From assembly GCF_026020075.1 (NCBI RefSeq), contig NZ_CP102772.1, positions 4,864,501 to 4,928,500 on the forward strand: DNA of 64,000 nucleotides, read 5' to 3'. The stretch is from Bosea sp. NBC_00550 (GTDB lineage: Bacteria; Pseudomonadota; Alphaproteobacteria; Rhizobiales; Beijerinckiaceae). Below are positions 10,024 through 19,713 of this stretch, piece after piece (position 1 is the first letter of the stretch; each line of letters begins with the position of its first letter). The notes beneath the pieces were generated by a model, which made no database searches, had not been told where the DNA came from, and saw only the letters and a list, made by a program, of their open reading frames with translations. A program made the translations under genes and the position numbers.

Positions 10024-11418
10024 GTGTCGGATTACGTCGTCAAGGACATCGCGCTTGCGGATTATGGCCGCAAGGAAATCAACATGGCCCAGGACGAGAT
10101 GCCGGGCCTGATGGCCGTCCGTGCCGAGAACAAGGGCAAGGCCCCGCTCAAGGGCGCCCGGATCGCCGGCTGCCTGCACATGACCATCCAGACCGCCGTG
10201 CTGATCGAGACGCTGAAGGAACTCGGCGCCGACGTCCGCTGGTCCTCCTGCAACATCTTCTCGACCCAGGACCACGCCGCCGCCGCGATCGCCGCGACCG
10301 GAACCCCCGTCTTCGCCATCAAGGGCGAGACGCTGGAGGAGTACTGGGAGTACGTGCTGAAGACCGCGACCTGGGGTGACGGCGGCACGCCGAACATGAT
10401 CCTCGACGACGGCGGCGATCTGACCATGCTGATCATCCTCGGCGCCGAGGCCGAAGCCGGCAACGCCGCCTTCCTCGACAAGCCGGGCAATGAGGAAGAG
10501 ACGATCTTCTTCGCGCTGATCAAGCGCCAGCTCAAGGCCAATCCGGGCTGGTTCACCAAGACCCGCGCCGCGATCAAGGGCGTCTCCGAGGAGACCACCA
10601 CCGGCGTGCACCGCCTCTACGAGCTCGCCAAGGCCAGCCGACTGCCGTTCCCGGCGATCAACGTCAACGACAGCGTCACCAAGTCTAAGTTCGACAACCT
10701 CTATGGCTGCCGCGAGTCGCTGGTCGACGCCATCCGCCGCGGCACCGACGTCATGATGTCGGGCAAGGTCGCGGTCGTCGCCGGCTATGGCGACGTCGGC
10801 AAGGGCTCGGCCGCCTCGCTGCGCCAGGCCGGCTGCCGCGTCCTCGTCACCGAGGTCGATCCGATCTGCGCCCTGCAGGCCGCGATGGAAGGCTATGAGG
10901 TCGTGACGATGGAAGACGCTGCCCCGCGCGGCGACATCTTCTGCACCGCCACCGGCAACCTCGACGTCATCACCGTCGACCACATGCGCGCGATGAAGCA
11001 CCGCGCCATCGTCTGCAACATCGGCCACTTCGACTCGGAGATTCAGGTCGCCGGCCTGAAGAACTTCAAGTGGGACAACGTCAAGCCGCAGGTCGACGAG
11101 ATCGAGTTCCCGGACGGCAAGCGCATCATCCTGCTCTCGGAAGGTCGCCTCGTGAACCTCGGCAACGCCACGGGCCATCCGTCCTTCGTGATGTCCTGCT
11201 CGTTCTCGAACCAGACGCTCGCGCAGATCGAGCTGTGGAACCACCACGCCAAGTACGAGAACAACGTCTACACCCTGCCGAAGCACCTCGACGAGAAGGT
11301 CGCGGCGCTCCACCTCGACAAGGTCGGCGCCAAGCTGACCAAGCTCAACGACGCCCAGGCGAAATACATCGGCGTGCCGCAGTCCGGCCCGTTCAAGCCC
11401 GAGCACTACCGCTACTGA
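10024..11418 (+). CDS. ahcY: Adenosylhomocysteinase
   Basis: 464 residues, full length. It hydrolyses S-adenosylhomocysteine reversibly to adenosine and homocysteine in the cytoplasm, relieving inhibition of methyltransferases. Seen are the substrate-domain segment [17 protein letters not shown], the NAD-binding glycine motif [12 protein letters not shown] (about 256) and the C-terminal KPEHYRY that closes the NAD site of the neighbouring subunit. The start is GTG at 10024 behind GGAG. A strong hairpin terminator follows, making this a separate unit controlled from the palindrome upstream. Confidence 0.97.
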   Translation: MSDYVVKDIALADYGRKEINMAQDEMPGLMAVRAENKGKAPLKGARIAGCLHMTIQTAVLIETLKELGADVRWSSCNIFSTQDHAAAAIAATGTPVFAIKGETLEEYWEYVLKTATWGDGGTPNMILDDGGDLTMLIILGAEAEAGNAAFLDKPGNEEETIFFALIKRQLKANPGWFTKTRAAIKGVSEETTTGVHRLYELAKASRLPFPAINVNDSVTKSKFDNLYGCRESLVDAIRRGTDVMMSGKVAVVAGYGDVGKGSAASLRQAGCRVLVTEVDPICALQAAMEGYEVVTMEDAAPRGDIFCTATGNLDVITVDHMRAMKHRAIVCNIGHFDSEIQVAGLKNFKWDNVKPQVDEIEFPDGKRIILLSEGRLVNLGNATGHPSFVMSCSFSNQTLAQIELWNHHAKYENNVYTLPKHLDEKVAALHLDKVGAKLTKLNDAQAKYIGVPQSGPFKPEHYRY

Positions 11419-11442
11419 CACGCGCCAAGGCGCGATGTTGCC

Positions 11443-11471
11443 AAGGCCCGGCTCTCGCCGGGCCTTTTTTT
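11443..11471 (+). terminator. Rho-independent terminator after ahcY
   Basis: Perfect 10-bp inverted repeat AAGGCCCGGC / GCCGGGCCTT with a TCTC loop, running directly into a tract of seven T. It starts 24 bp after the ahcY stop. Confidence 0.93.
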
Positions 11472-11816
11472 ATGGCTGTGCTTTTGCTGATTCACTTGGC
11501 GGGACGCTACTAATTGTATGTCGGCGACCCAATGAATCTACCTCTTGATATTTTTCGATGACGGCCGAGTGCCGCCTCAAAATCTCTCCGTTTACCGGCG
11601 ATTAAGCACTTCCTGACGGACTCCAGCGATGATTAGAGTAGGACTGATTCGGGCTTCCGCCATGGTGCGACCGGGTCGAAAGCTCTGATGTGATTGGCGT
11701 GGTGGCGAGCGTGCATCGGCCCCCAGGAGACGGCGATTCTCGCCGGCTCTCCAGGCCGATTCCGACGAGCCTCGTGGACAGGGCGGGGATACCTGCCGAG
11801 AGATGATGGGCGCAGG
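11472..11816. other. Long leader/intergenic region between ahcY terminator and divL
   Basis: About 345 bp without a supported gene. The left part (11500-11600) is less GC-rich and probably holds the divL promoter. An open frame continuous with divL extends back to a TTG at 11694, but that stretch is Arg/Trp-rich and lacks a ribosome-binding site. No hairpin, tRNA or repeat stands out. Confidence 0.5.
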
Positions 11817-14291
11817 ATGAGACGGTCGAGGCGACAGGGGCGGGGAAGCGGCTGGAATCCGCACGCATGGCTGCCTGCCCTGACTGCTTCGGCCACGCCC
11901 GTTCTGGCGCAGGATCAGTGGCTGGCGCCGATACGGGTCGACATCATGAACACGGGCGCGCTGTCCCTCATTCTCGCCGGGCTTACGGTCTTCGCCACGA
12001 CCACCTCGCTCGTCTATGTGCGCGAACGGACCCGCTGGCAGAAGCGCGAGGCCAAGCTGGCGGCCGACCTCGAGGCTGCCCGCAGCCATCAGGAACGCCT
12101 CTCGATCCTGCTCGCGGCCGATCCCCAGGTCGTGGTGAGCTGGAATGGCCGCGACGCGCAGCCCGTCTTCGAGGGCGATAGCGGCTTTCTCGGCGCGCCC
12201 GGGGCAGCGCTCGCCCTCGCTTATGGCAGCTGGGCCGCGCCTGCCGACGCCAAGCGGCTGGAACTCGCGACTGACGCGCTGAAGGAGCGCGGCGAGGCTT
12301 TCAGCTTCACGCTGCGCAGCAAGGGTGGCCCCTTCATCGATCTCGAGGGCCGGCCCGTCGCCGGCCGTGCGGTGATCCGCTTCCGCGAGGTCACGGGTGA
12401 GCGGGCGCAGGTCATGACGCTGCGTGGCGAGCTGGAGCGCGTCACGGCCGATCACGCGGCTCTCGCCCATCTGCTCGCGGGGCTGCCGCACCCGGCCTGG
12501 ATGCGCAATGCCGATGGCCGGCTGACCTGGGTCAACGCCGCCTATGCCCAGGCGGTCGAGGCTACCGACGCGACGACGGCGGCGAAGGGTGGGCTGGAAT
12601 TGCTCGACCGGGCCGAGCGCGAAACGGCTTCGCGCGCAAGGCGGGATGGCAATGCCTTCGCCGTGCGGGCGCCCGCGGTGGTCGCCGGCCAGCGCCGGAC
12701 CCTCGATATCATCGAATTGCCGGTCGCGACGGGCTTTGCCGGCTTTGCCACCGATATGAGCGAATTGGAGGCGGTGAGGGCTGATCTCCAGCGCCAGATG
12801 GACGCCCATGTCCGCACGCTCGACCGCCTCAAGACAGCGGTCGCCGTGTTCGACGGCTCGCAGCGCCTCGTCTATCGCAACTCCGGCTTCGACACGCTCT
12901 GGTCGCTGGAATCGGGCTTCCTGGACGCCCTGCCGACCGATGGCGAGATCCTCGACCGGCTGCGCTCCGAGCGGCGATTGCCGGAACTCGGCGATTACCG
13001 CAGCTGGAAGGCGGCCGCGCAGGCGGGCTACACCGCGACACGCGCCAGCGAGGACTGGTGGTATCTGCCGGACGGGCGCACCGTCCATGTCGTCGCCAGC
13101 CCCAATCCGCAGGGCGGCGTCACCTATCTCTACGACGACGTTACCGAGCGCTTCACGCTCGAATCCCGCTTCAACGCGCTTTCCCGCACCCAGCGGGAAA
13201 CGCTGGATTCGCTGCGCGAGGGCGTCGCCGTGTTCGGCTCGGACGGGCGGCTCAAGCTCTCCAACCCGGCCTTCGCCCAGTCTTGGCGCATTCAGGGCGG
13301 CGATCTCGCCGCCAGCGCGCCGCACATCGACGAGGTCATCCGGCTCTGCCGGCCGCTCTTCCCGCAGGAAGACGTGTGGAGCGAATTGCACAGCGTCGTC
13401 ACCGGCGTGCGCGATGCGCGCGAGGATTATCGCTGTCGCATGGAGCGCCGCGACGGCACCGTGCTCGACATGGCTGCCGCGCCGCTGCCGGACGGCGCGA
13501 CCCTGATCTCCTTCGCCGACGTCACCGCCAGCGTGAATGTCGAGCGGGCGCTGACCGAGAAGAACGACGCGCTGGAGAAGGTCTCGCGGCTGCGCGAGGA
13601 TTTCGTCCACCACGTCTCCTACGAGCTGCGCTCTCCCCTCACCAACATCATCGGCTTCGCGCAGCTTCTGGGCACCGAGACGGTCGGCCCGCTCAACGAG
13701 AAACAGCGCGATTATTCCGCCCATATCGTGCGCTCCTCGGGCGCGCTGCTCGCCATCATCAACGACATTCTCGACCTCGCGACCATCGACAATGGCGCGC
13801 TCACGCTCGAGATCCAGGATGTCGACGTCGCCGACACCATCGCCCAGGCGGCGGCGGGGCTGCATGACCGGCTGACCGACAGCAAGCTCGAACTGAAGGT
13901 CGAGATCGACCCGCGCACCGGCCCGCTGCGCGCCGACGGCAAGCGCCTGCGCCAGGTGCTGTTCAACCTGCTCTCCAATGCGATCGGCTTCTCGTCGGCC
14001 GGCCAGACCGTCACCGTGACCGCGGCACGGCAGGGCAGCGACATCCGCATCACCGTCGCCGATCAGGGCCGCGGCATCCCCGCCGAGGTCAAGGAGAAGG
14101 TGTTCGAGCGCTTCGAGAGCCATTCGCTCGGCTCCAGCCATCGCGGCGTCGGCCTCGGGCTGTCGATCGTGCGTTCAATCGTCGAGCTCCATGGCGGCCA
14201 TGTCGAGCTCGATTCCACGCCGGGGAAAGGCACCCGCGTCATCGCCGTCTTCCCGGCGCAGGGCGTGTCGCTCTCGGACGCTGCCGAATGA
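11817..14291 (+). CDS. divL: DivL-type PAS sensor pseudokinase (Tyr in place of H-box His)
   Basis: 824 residues from ATG 11817. A signal-like segment ends PVLAQ (about 32), followed by one TM helix (about 45-66). Several PAS-like domains occupy roughly 70-580. The dimerisation helix has Tyr602 (codon 13620-13622) in HHVSYELRSPLTNI, where ordinary histidine kinases have His. The ATPase domain is complete: N box FNLLSNAIGFSSAG, G1 DQGRGIPAEV, G2 GVGLGLSIVRSIV. Tyr at this position is the hallmark of Caulobacter DivL, which relays DivK state to CckA-CtrA cell-cycle control. The location just before tsaE matches alphaproteobacterial gene order. The start is uncertain (TTG 11694 is possible). Confidence 0.88.
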   Translation: MRRSRRQGRGSGWNPHAWLPALTASATPVLAQDQWLAPIRVDIMNTGALSLILAGLTVFATTTSLVYVRERTRWQKREAKLAADLEAARSHQERLSILLAADPQVVVSWNGRDAQPVFEGDSGFLGAPGAALALAYGSWAAPADAKRLELATDALKERGEAFSFTLRSKGGPFIDLEGRPVAGRAVIRFREVTGERAQVMTLRGELERVTADHAALAHLLAGLPHPAWMRNADGRLTWVNAAYAQAVEATDATTAAKGGLELLDRAERETASRARRDGNAFAVRAPAVVAGQRRTLDIIELPVATGFAGFATDMSELEAVRADLQRQMDAHVRTLDRLKTAVAVFDGSQRLVYRNSGFDTLWSLESGFLDALPTDGEILDRLRSERRLPELGDYRSWKAAAQAGYTATRASEDWWYLPDGRTVHVVASPNPQGGVTYLYDDVTERFTLESRFNALSRTQRETLDSLREGVAVFGSDGRLKLSNPAFAQSWRIQGGDLAASAPHIDEVIRLCRPLFPQEDVWSELHSVVTGVRDAREDYRCRMERRDGTVLDMAAAPLPDGATLISFADVTASVNVERALTEKNDALEKVSRLREDFVHHVSYELRSPLTNIIGFAQLLGTETVGPLNEKQRDYSAHIVRSSGALLAIINDILDLATIDNGALTLEIQDVDVADTIAQAAAGLHDRLTDSKLELKVEIDPRTGPLRADGKRLRQVLFNLLSNAIGFSSAGQTVTVTAARQGSDIRITVADQGRGIPAEVKEKVFERFESHSLGSSHRGVGLGLSIVRSIVELHGGHVELDSTPGKGTRVIAVFPAQGVSLSDAAE

Positions 14292-15844
14292 CCGAAGAAG
14301 CCCGCAAGGCCGGTTCGCACCGGCTCATGCTGGCGGACGAAGCGGCGACGATCCGCCTCGCCGCCGATATCGCCGCCAACCTCAAGCCCGGCGACATCGT
14401 CGCGCTTTCCGGCCATCTCGGCTCAGGCAAGTCGCTGTTCGCGCGCGCCATCCTGCGCGAACTCGCGGACGACCCCGCGCTCGAGGCGCCGAGTCCGACC
14501 TTCACCCTGGTCCAGAGCTACGACACGCTGCGCGGCACGGTGCTCCATGCCGATCTCTACCGGGTCCGCTCGCCGGACGAGCTCGACGACATCGGGCTGA
14601 TCGAGGATGTCGAGCGCCTGATCACCCTGGTCGAATGGCCGGACCGGGCCGGCACGCGCCTCCCTGCCGGCCGCCGGCTCGACATCGTGCTCGACGTCGA
14701 TCCCGACAATCCCGAGACGGGCCGCATCGCCGATCTGTCCGGTGGCGTGCTCTGGAAGCAGCGCCTGGCCATCGCCGTGGCCTCGCGCCGCCTGATCGAC
14801 AATGCCGGCTGGGGCGAGGCGCGGCGCGATTTCATGCTCGGCGACGCCTCGACGCGCGCCTATGAGCGATTGACGCGGCCTAACGGCGAAACGGCGGTGC
14901 TGATGATCTCGCCGCAGCGCCCGGACGGCCCGCCGATCCGCCTCGGCAAGCCCTACAGCGCGCTCGCCCATCTCGCCGAGAGCGTCGACGCCTTCGTCGC
15001 GATGGATCGCGGCCTGCGCTCGCTCGGCTATTCGGCGCCGGACATCCTCGCCGAGGATCTGACGGCCGGCCTGCTCATCATCGAGGACCTCGGCAGCGAG
15101 GGCGTGATCGATGCCGATCGCCAGCCGATCGCCGAGCGCTACGAGGCGGCGGCGCGGCTGCTCGCCGATCTCCATCGCCACACCTTGCCGACGATCCTGC
15201 CCGTCGCGGAGGGGCGCGATCATTCGATTCCCCCATATGACCGGCAGGCCCTCGCGATCGAGACCGAGCTGATCCTCGAATGGTATGCGCCGCATATCGC
15301 CGGCGTCACGCTGCCGGCGGTGACGCAGGCCGAGTTCGCCCGGATCTGGAGCAGGCTGTTCGACGAGATACTCGCCCAGCCCAGCACCTGGACGTTGCGC
15401 GACGTCCACTCGCCCAACCTGATCTGGCTGGAGCAGCGCGAGGGCCACGCCAAGGTCGGCCTGATCGACTTCCAGGACGCGGTGCTCGGCCACCCGGCCT
15501 ACGACCTCGCCGCGCTCGGCCAGGATGCGCGCATCGACGTGCCGGCTTCGCTTGAGCTCAGGCTGCTCGCCGCCTATGGCTCGGCCCGACGTGCCGATAC
15601 GCCGGATTTCGACCTCGCGGCTTTCGCCCGCGCCTATGCGATCCTCGGTGCCCAGCGCAACACCAAGATCGCCGGCATCTTCGCGCGCCTCGACAAGCGC
15701 GACGGCAAGCCCGGCTATCTCAAGCATCTGCCGCGTATCGAGGCCTATCTGCGCCGCAATCTCGAGCATCCGGCCCTGGAAGAGCTGAAGGTCTGGTATC
15801 AGGCGCACATGCCGAAGCTGTTCGAGACCGAAGCGGCGGACTAA
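14288..15844 (+). CDS. tsaE: TsaE / aminoglycoside-phosphotransferase-like kinase fusion
   Basis: 518 residues in two parts. Residues 1-160 are TsaE, the ATPase needed for N6-threonylcarbamoyladenosine in tRNA, with Walker A SGHLGSGKS at about 39, FTLVQSYDT and HADLYRVRS, and EWPDR. Residues 175-510 are an APH/choline-kinase fold with LRDVHSPNLIWL (catalytic loop) and LIDFQDA (Mg-binding Asp). The second part resembles AmgK, the N-acetylmuramate/N-acetylglucosamine kinase of peptidoglycan recycling, and the next gene resembles MurU, its partner. The start overlaps the divL stop (ATGA). Such fusions occur across alphaproteobacteria, but the kinase substrate here is inferred. Confidence 0.9.
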   Translation: MTEEARKAGSHRLMLADEAATIRLAADIAANLKPGDIVALSGHLGSGKSLFARAILRELADDPALEAPSPTFTLVQSYDTLRGTVLHADLYRVRSPDELDDIGLIEDVERLITLVEWPDRAGTRLPAGRRLDIVLDVDPDNPETGRIADLSGGVLWKQRLAIAVASRRLIDNAGWGEARRDFMLGDASTRAYERLTRPNGETAVLMISPQRPDGPPIRLGKPYSALAHLAESVDAFVAMDRGLRSLGYSAPDILAEDLTAGLLIIEDLGSEGVIDADRQPIAERYEAAARLLADLHRHTLPTILPVAEGRDHSIPPYDRQALAIETELILEWYAPHIAGVTLPAVTQAEFARIWSRLFDEILAQPSTWTLRDVHSPNLIWLEQREGHAKVGLIDFQDAVLGHPAYDLAALGQDARIDVPASLELRLLAAYGSARRADTPDFDLAAFARAYAILGAQRNTKIAGIFARLDKRDGKPGYLKHLPRIEAYLRRNLEHPALEELKVWYQAHMPKLFETEAAD

Positions 15845-15872
15845 CCTCAAGCCGATCGATACGGAGATTCGC

Positions 15873-16613
15873 GTGACTTCAACCGCTTCGCCTCCGATCC
15901 GCCGGGCGATGGTGCTGGCGGCCGGGCTCGGGCAGCGCATGCGCCCCATCACCGACACGCTGCCGAAGCCGCTGGTGCAGATCGGCGGAAAGGCGATGCT
16001 CGACCATATGCTCGACCGGCTGGCCGATGCCGGTGTCGAGGAAGCAGTGGTCAACGTCCACCACCTTGCCGGGCAGGTCGAAGCCCGTCTCGCTGACCGT
16101 AGCCAGCCACGCATCACCATCTCGGACGAGCGGGCCGAGTTGCTGGAGACCGGCGGCGGGGTGAAGAAGGCGCTGCCGCTGCTCGGCGCCGCACCGTTCT
16201 TCCACGTCAACTCCGACGCGCTCTGGCGCGAGACGGGGCGGCCTGCCATGCAGGCGATGGTGGAAGCCTGGGAGCCCGAGCGGATGGACATGCTTCTCCT
16301 GCTCGCCGATCGCCAGACCAGTATCGGCTTCGACGGCGCCGGCGATTTCTTCCTGGGCGATGACGGCCGCCTCGCCCGGCGCGGCAGTGCAGCGAGTGCG
16401 CCCTGGGTCTATGCCGGCGTCGCCATCCTGAAGACGGAGCTCTTCGCCGATACGCCGGACGGTCCCTTCTCGCTCAACCTGCTCTTCGACCGTGCCATTG
16501 CCCGTGGCCGGCTGTTCGGCGAGCGGCTGGAAGGGCGCTGGCTGCATGTCGGCACGCCCGACGCGATCGCGCCGGCCGAGGCTGCCTTCGCCACGCAAAC
16601 GGTCGATGCCTGA
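15873..16613 (+). CDS. MurU-like sugar-1-phosphate nucleotidyltransferase
   Basis: 246 residues with the nucleotidyltransferase signature AMVLAAGLGQRMRPITDTLPK at the N-terminus, the lysine in LPKPLVQIGGKAML, HVNSDALW as the metal-binding strand, and a C-terminal HVGTPDAI. In peptidoglycan recycling MurU makes UDP-MurNAc from MurNAc-1-phosphate; adjacency to the AmgK-like domain supports that role, although a general sugar-phosphate transferase is possible. Start: GTG 15873 behind CGGAGA. The 3' end overlaps addB by 8 bp. Confidence 0.85.
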   Translation: MTSTASPPIRRAMVLAAGLGQRMRPITDTLPKPLVQIGGKAMLDHMLDRLADAGVEEAVVNVHHLAGQVEARLADRSQPRITISDERAELLETGGGVKKALPLLGAAPFFHVNSDALWRETGRPAMQAMVEAWEPERMDMLLLLADRQTSIGFDGAGDFFLGDDGRLARRGSAASAPWVYAGVAILKTELFADTPDGPFSLNLLFDRAIARGRLFGERLEGRWLHVGTPDAIAPAEAAFATQTVDA

Positions 16614-19600
16614 GCTCAATCTCTTCAGCATCCCCGCCGGAGCGCCCTTTCTCGACGTGCTGGCGCAGGCGATGCTCGATGGGCGGCTCGGGCCGATCCA
16701 CGACCCGGCCGATCCGGCAGCGATGGCACGGGCCACGCTCTTTCTGCCGACGCGCCGCGCCGCCCGCGCCTTCACCACGATCCTGGCCGAGAAGCTCGGC
16801 GGCAAGCCGCTGCTGCTGCCACGCATCGTGCCGCTGGGCGATGTCGACGAAGCCGAGACGGCGCTGATCGGCTCCGGCGCCTGGTCGGGCGGGCGCATTG
16901 CCCCGATCGATCCGCTCAAGCGCCGCATGCTGCTGACACGGCTGGTCGATGCCTGGGGCCGCAGCGCCAACCGCAGCCATCTCAGGCTCGACCCCGGCGA
17001 GCCTTCGCTGGTGCCGGCGACGCTGGCGGAAGCCTATGGCCTCGCCGGCGATCTCGCCGCCTTGCTCGACCAGCTGCAGACCGAAGACGTGCCGGTCGAG
17101 AAGCTGGCGGCGCTCGATGCGGCCCGCTTCGACAAGGTCTGGCAGCTCAATGCCAGCTTCCTCGCCATCCTCGGCGATGCCTGGCCGCAGATCCTCGCCG
17201 ACCAGGGCGCGATCGATCCGGCCGAATTCCGCAACCGCATGCTGGCGGCCGAGCGCGAGCGGTTGCTGGCCGGCGGGGCGAGGGGGCCGATCATCGCCGC
17301 CGGCTCGACCGGCACCGTCCCGGCGACGGCGCGGCTGCTCTCGGCCATCGCCCGCCTGCCGAACGGGGCGGTCGTGCTGCCCGGCATCGATCTCGGATTG
17401 GACGAGCGCGCCTGGAACGCCATCGCGGGCGAGCCCGCGCCTTCGCACCCGCAGGCGGCGCTGCACCACCTGATGGAGACGCTCGGTGCCGAGCGCGACG
17501 ACGTGCGGGAGCTGGCGGCGCCCGATGCCGCCCGCAATGCGAGGGGAGACCTTCTCCGCGAAGCGATGCTGCCGGCCTCCGTCACCGAGCTTTGGGCCAG
17601 CCTCGATCAGCGCATCGCGGCTGGTGAGGCGGCAGCCGGTTTCGCCGGCCTGCGCATCGTCGAGACGGCCGACGAGCGTCAGGAAGCTCTCATTGTCGCC
17701 ATCGCGCTCCGCGAGACGCTGGAGCGGCCGCAGGCGCGGGCCGCGCTCGTCACGCCGGATCGCGGCCTTGCCGAGCGCGTCGCCGTCGAGCTGGCGCGCT
17801 GGGGCGTCGAGGTCGACGATTCCGCCGGCATGCCGCTGGCACGCTGGCCGGCCGGCTCGCTGCTGCGGTTGATCCTGGAGGCGGCGCTGGGGCAGATGAC
17901 GCCTGCATCGCTCGTTCCGCTCTTCGCTCACCCGCTCTGCCGGCTAGGCCTCTCCCGTGAGACGCTGGCGCGCGGCGCTGCTGCGTTGGAAATCGGCTGC
18001 TGGCGCGGCAACGCGGTCGGCCGGGGCCTGGCGGGCCTGCATGTCGCGCTCGGTCAATGGGATGAGCTGCGCGAGCGGGGACATGTTCCCCGTCCGCGCA
18101 AGCGGCTGACGGCGGAGGACGCGGCCGCCGCGACCGTGGTGCTCCATGCGCTGGAAACCGCCTGCGCGCCGTTGCTCGAAGCGCTCTTTCTCGACCAGCC
18201 GTCATTGGCGTCGGTCGTCATGGCCGCGCGCAAGGCGGTGACGGCGGTCGGCATGACGGAGGCTGGCACTCCACTCGCCTTCCTCGGACCGGATGGCGAG
18301 ACGCTGGCCGGGCTGTTCGACGAGCTCGCCGGTGCCGAGGCCGTCATGCCGCCCGGTGGGCGGCCGCAGGATTTCGTCGCGATCCTCGACGGGCTGCTGG
18401 CCGAGCGGGCGGTCAAGCGCGCGACGCCGGGCCATCCCCGCGTCGCGATCTGGGGCCTGCTCGAAGCGCGCCTGCTCGAAGCGGATCATGTCGTGCTGGG
18501 CGGCCTCAACGAGGCGGTGTGGCCGCCGCAGACCACCACCGATTCCTTCATCAACCGGCCGATGCGCGCCGAGCTCGGCCTGTCGCCGCCGGAACGCCGC
18601 GTCGGCCAGACGGCGCATGATTTCACCCAGGCGCTGATGGCCCCGCAGGTGACGCTGACGCGGCCCCGCAAGGTCGGTGAGGCCGAAACCATCGCCTCGC
18701 GCTTCTGGCAGCGCCTGCAGGCGGTGACGCCGAAGGCGGTCTGGAGCGCGGCGCTCGATGAAGGCAAGCGCCTGCGTGGGCTTGCTGCCTTGCTGAGCGC
18801 TCCCGCCGACGTGAAGGCGATCGCCCGCCCGGCGCCACGCCCGCCGCGCGCGCTGCAGCCGCTCTTGCTCAGCGTCACCGAGGTCGAGACGCTCTACCGC
18901 GACCCCTATCAGATCCACGCCCGCAAGATCCTGAAGCTCGACGCGCTCGATGGGCTGATCGAGGACCCGACCGCGCAGGATCGCGGCCGGCTGCTGCATA
19001 ACATCGTCGAGAGCTTCACCAGGACCTATCCCGAGCAAATGCCGCCAGATGCGCTCGGGCAATTGATCGCCATCGGCGACAGGCTGTTCAGGGATTATGA
19101 CGATGTGCCGGAGGTGCGTGCCTTCTGGTGGCCGCGCTTCCTGCTCACGGCCGGACACTACATCCGCTGGGAGGAGCGCCGGCGCGGCGGTATCGCACGC
19201 ATCGGCGTCGAGCTTTTCACCGGCGCAAGCTTCACGCTCGCCGACGGCAGCAGCTTTCGCCTGAGCGGCCGAGCCGACAGGATCGAGCTGACGCGCGAGC
19301 CCGCACTGCGCATCGTCGATTTCAAGACCGGCGCGCCGCCAAGCAAGGCGCAGGTCGAGAAGGGCTTCGCGCCGCAATTGACGCTGGAAGCCGAGCTCGC
19401 GGCGCGTTCCGGCTTCGAGGGTCTCACCGGGCCGACGCCGGTCGAGGCTGTCATCTACATGAAGCTCCACCACGATCCGAAAGGCTGGGCCAAGGACAAG
19501 CCGCTCGATTTCGGCGACGAGACCCTGGCCGATGTCGCAGCACGCCATCTCGAAAACCTGCTCGGACATCTCGACGCGCTGCGCTCAGGACGCGAGGCTT

Positions 19601-19713
19601 TCGTTTCGCGGCGCGCGCCCGACTACATCCGCTATGCCAGCCCCTACGACCATCTCGCCCGGGTGAAGGAATGGTCCGCCGCGCCGGGTGGTGACGAAGG
19701 AGGCGAGGCGTGA
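16606..19713 (+). CDS. addB: Double-strand break repair protein AddB
   Basis: 1035 residues. It forms the AddAB helicase-nuclease with AddA, which resects double-strand breaks for RecA loading. The N-terminal half is a degenerate helicase scaffold (LFLPTRRAARAFTTIL near 40; HVVLGGLNEAVWPP near 630). The RecB-type nuclease is at the C-terminus, with GRADRIEL followed by IVDFKTGAPP (about 905-915) and a downstream PQLTLEA. The start at 16606 is inside the end of the murU-like gene; the longer open frame from 16492 belongs to out-of-frame sequence. The stop overlaps addA by 4 bp. Confidence 0.94.
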   Translation: MPELNLFSIPAGAPFLDVLAQAMLDGRLGPIHDPADPAAMARATLFLPTRRAARAFTTILAEKLGGKPLLLPRIVPLGDVDEAETALIGSGAWSGGRIAPIDPLKRRMLLTRLVDAWGRSANRSHLRLDPGEPSLVPATLAEAYGLAGDLAALLDQLQTEDVPVEKLAALDAARFDKVWQLNASFLAILGDAWPQILADQGAIDPAEFRNRMLAAERERLLAGGARGPIIAAGSTGTVPATARLLSAIARLPNGAVVLPGIDLGLDERAWNAIAGEPAPSHPQAALHHLMETLGAERDDVRELAAPDAARNARGDLLREAMLPASVTELWASLDQRIAAGEAAAGFAGLRIVETADERQEALIVAIALRETLERPQARAALVTPDRGLAERVAVELARWGVEVDDSAGMPLARWPAGSLLRLILEAALGQMTPASLVPLFAHPLCRLGLSRETLARGAAALEIGCWRGNAVGRGLAGLHVALGQWDELRERGHVPRPRKRLTAEDAAAATVVLHALETACAPLLEALFLDQPSLASVVMAARKAVTAVGMTEAGTPLAFLGPDGETLAGLFDELAGAEAVMPPGGRPQDFVAILDGLLAERAVKRATPGHPRVAIWGLLEARLLEADHVVLGGLNEAVWPPQTTTDSFINRPMRAELGLSPPERRVGQTAHDFTQALMAPQVTLTRPRKVGEAETIASRFWQRLQAVTPKAVWSAALDEGKRLRGLAALLSAPADVKAIARPAPRPPRALQPLLLSVTEVETLYRDPYQIHARKILKLDALDGLIEDPTAQDRGRLLHNIVESFTRTYPEQMPPDALGQLIAIGDRLFRDYDDVPEVRAFWWPRFLLTAGHYIRWEERRRGGIARIGVELFTGASFTLADGSSFRLSGRADRIELTREPALRIVDFKTGAPPSKAQVEKGFAPQLTLEAELAARSGFEGLTGPTPVEAVIYMKLHHDPKGWAKDKPLDFGDETLADVAARHLENLLGHLDALRSGREAFVSRRAPDYIRYASPYDHLARVKEWSAAPGGDEGGEA

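Noticed and set aside
9979..11421. 480-codon open frame antisense to ahcY
   Set aside because: ahcY is unmistakable on the plus strand; the antisense composition (Asp/Val/Arg-rich) is typical of codon-bias shadows.
11592..14141. 849-codon open frame antisense to divL
   Set aside because: It has no recognisable domain, while the plus strand encodes a complete kinase-like protein.
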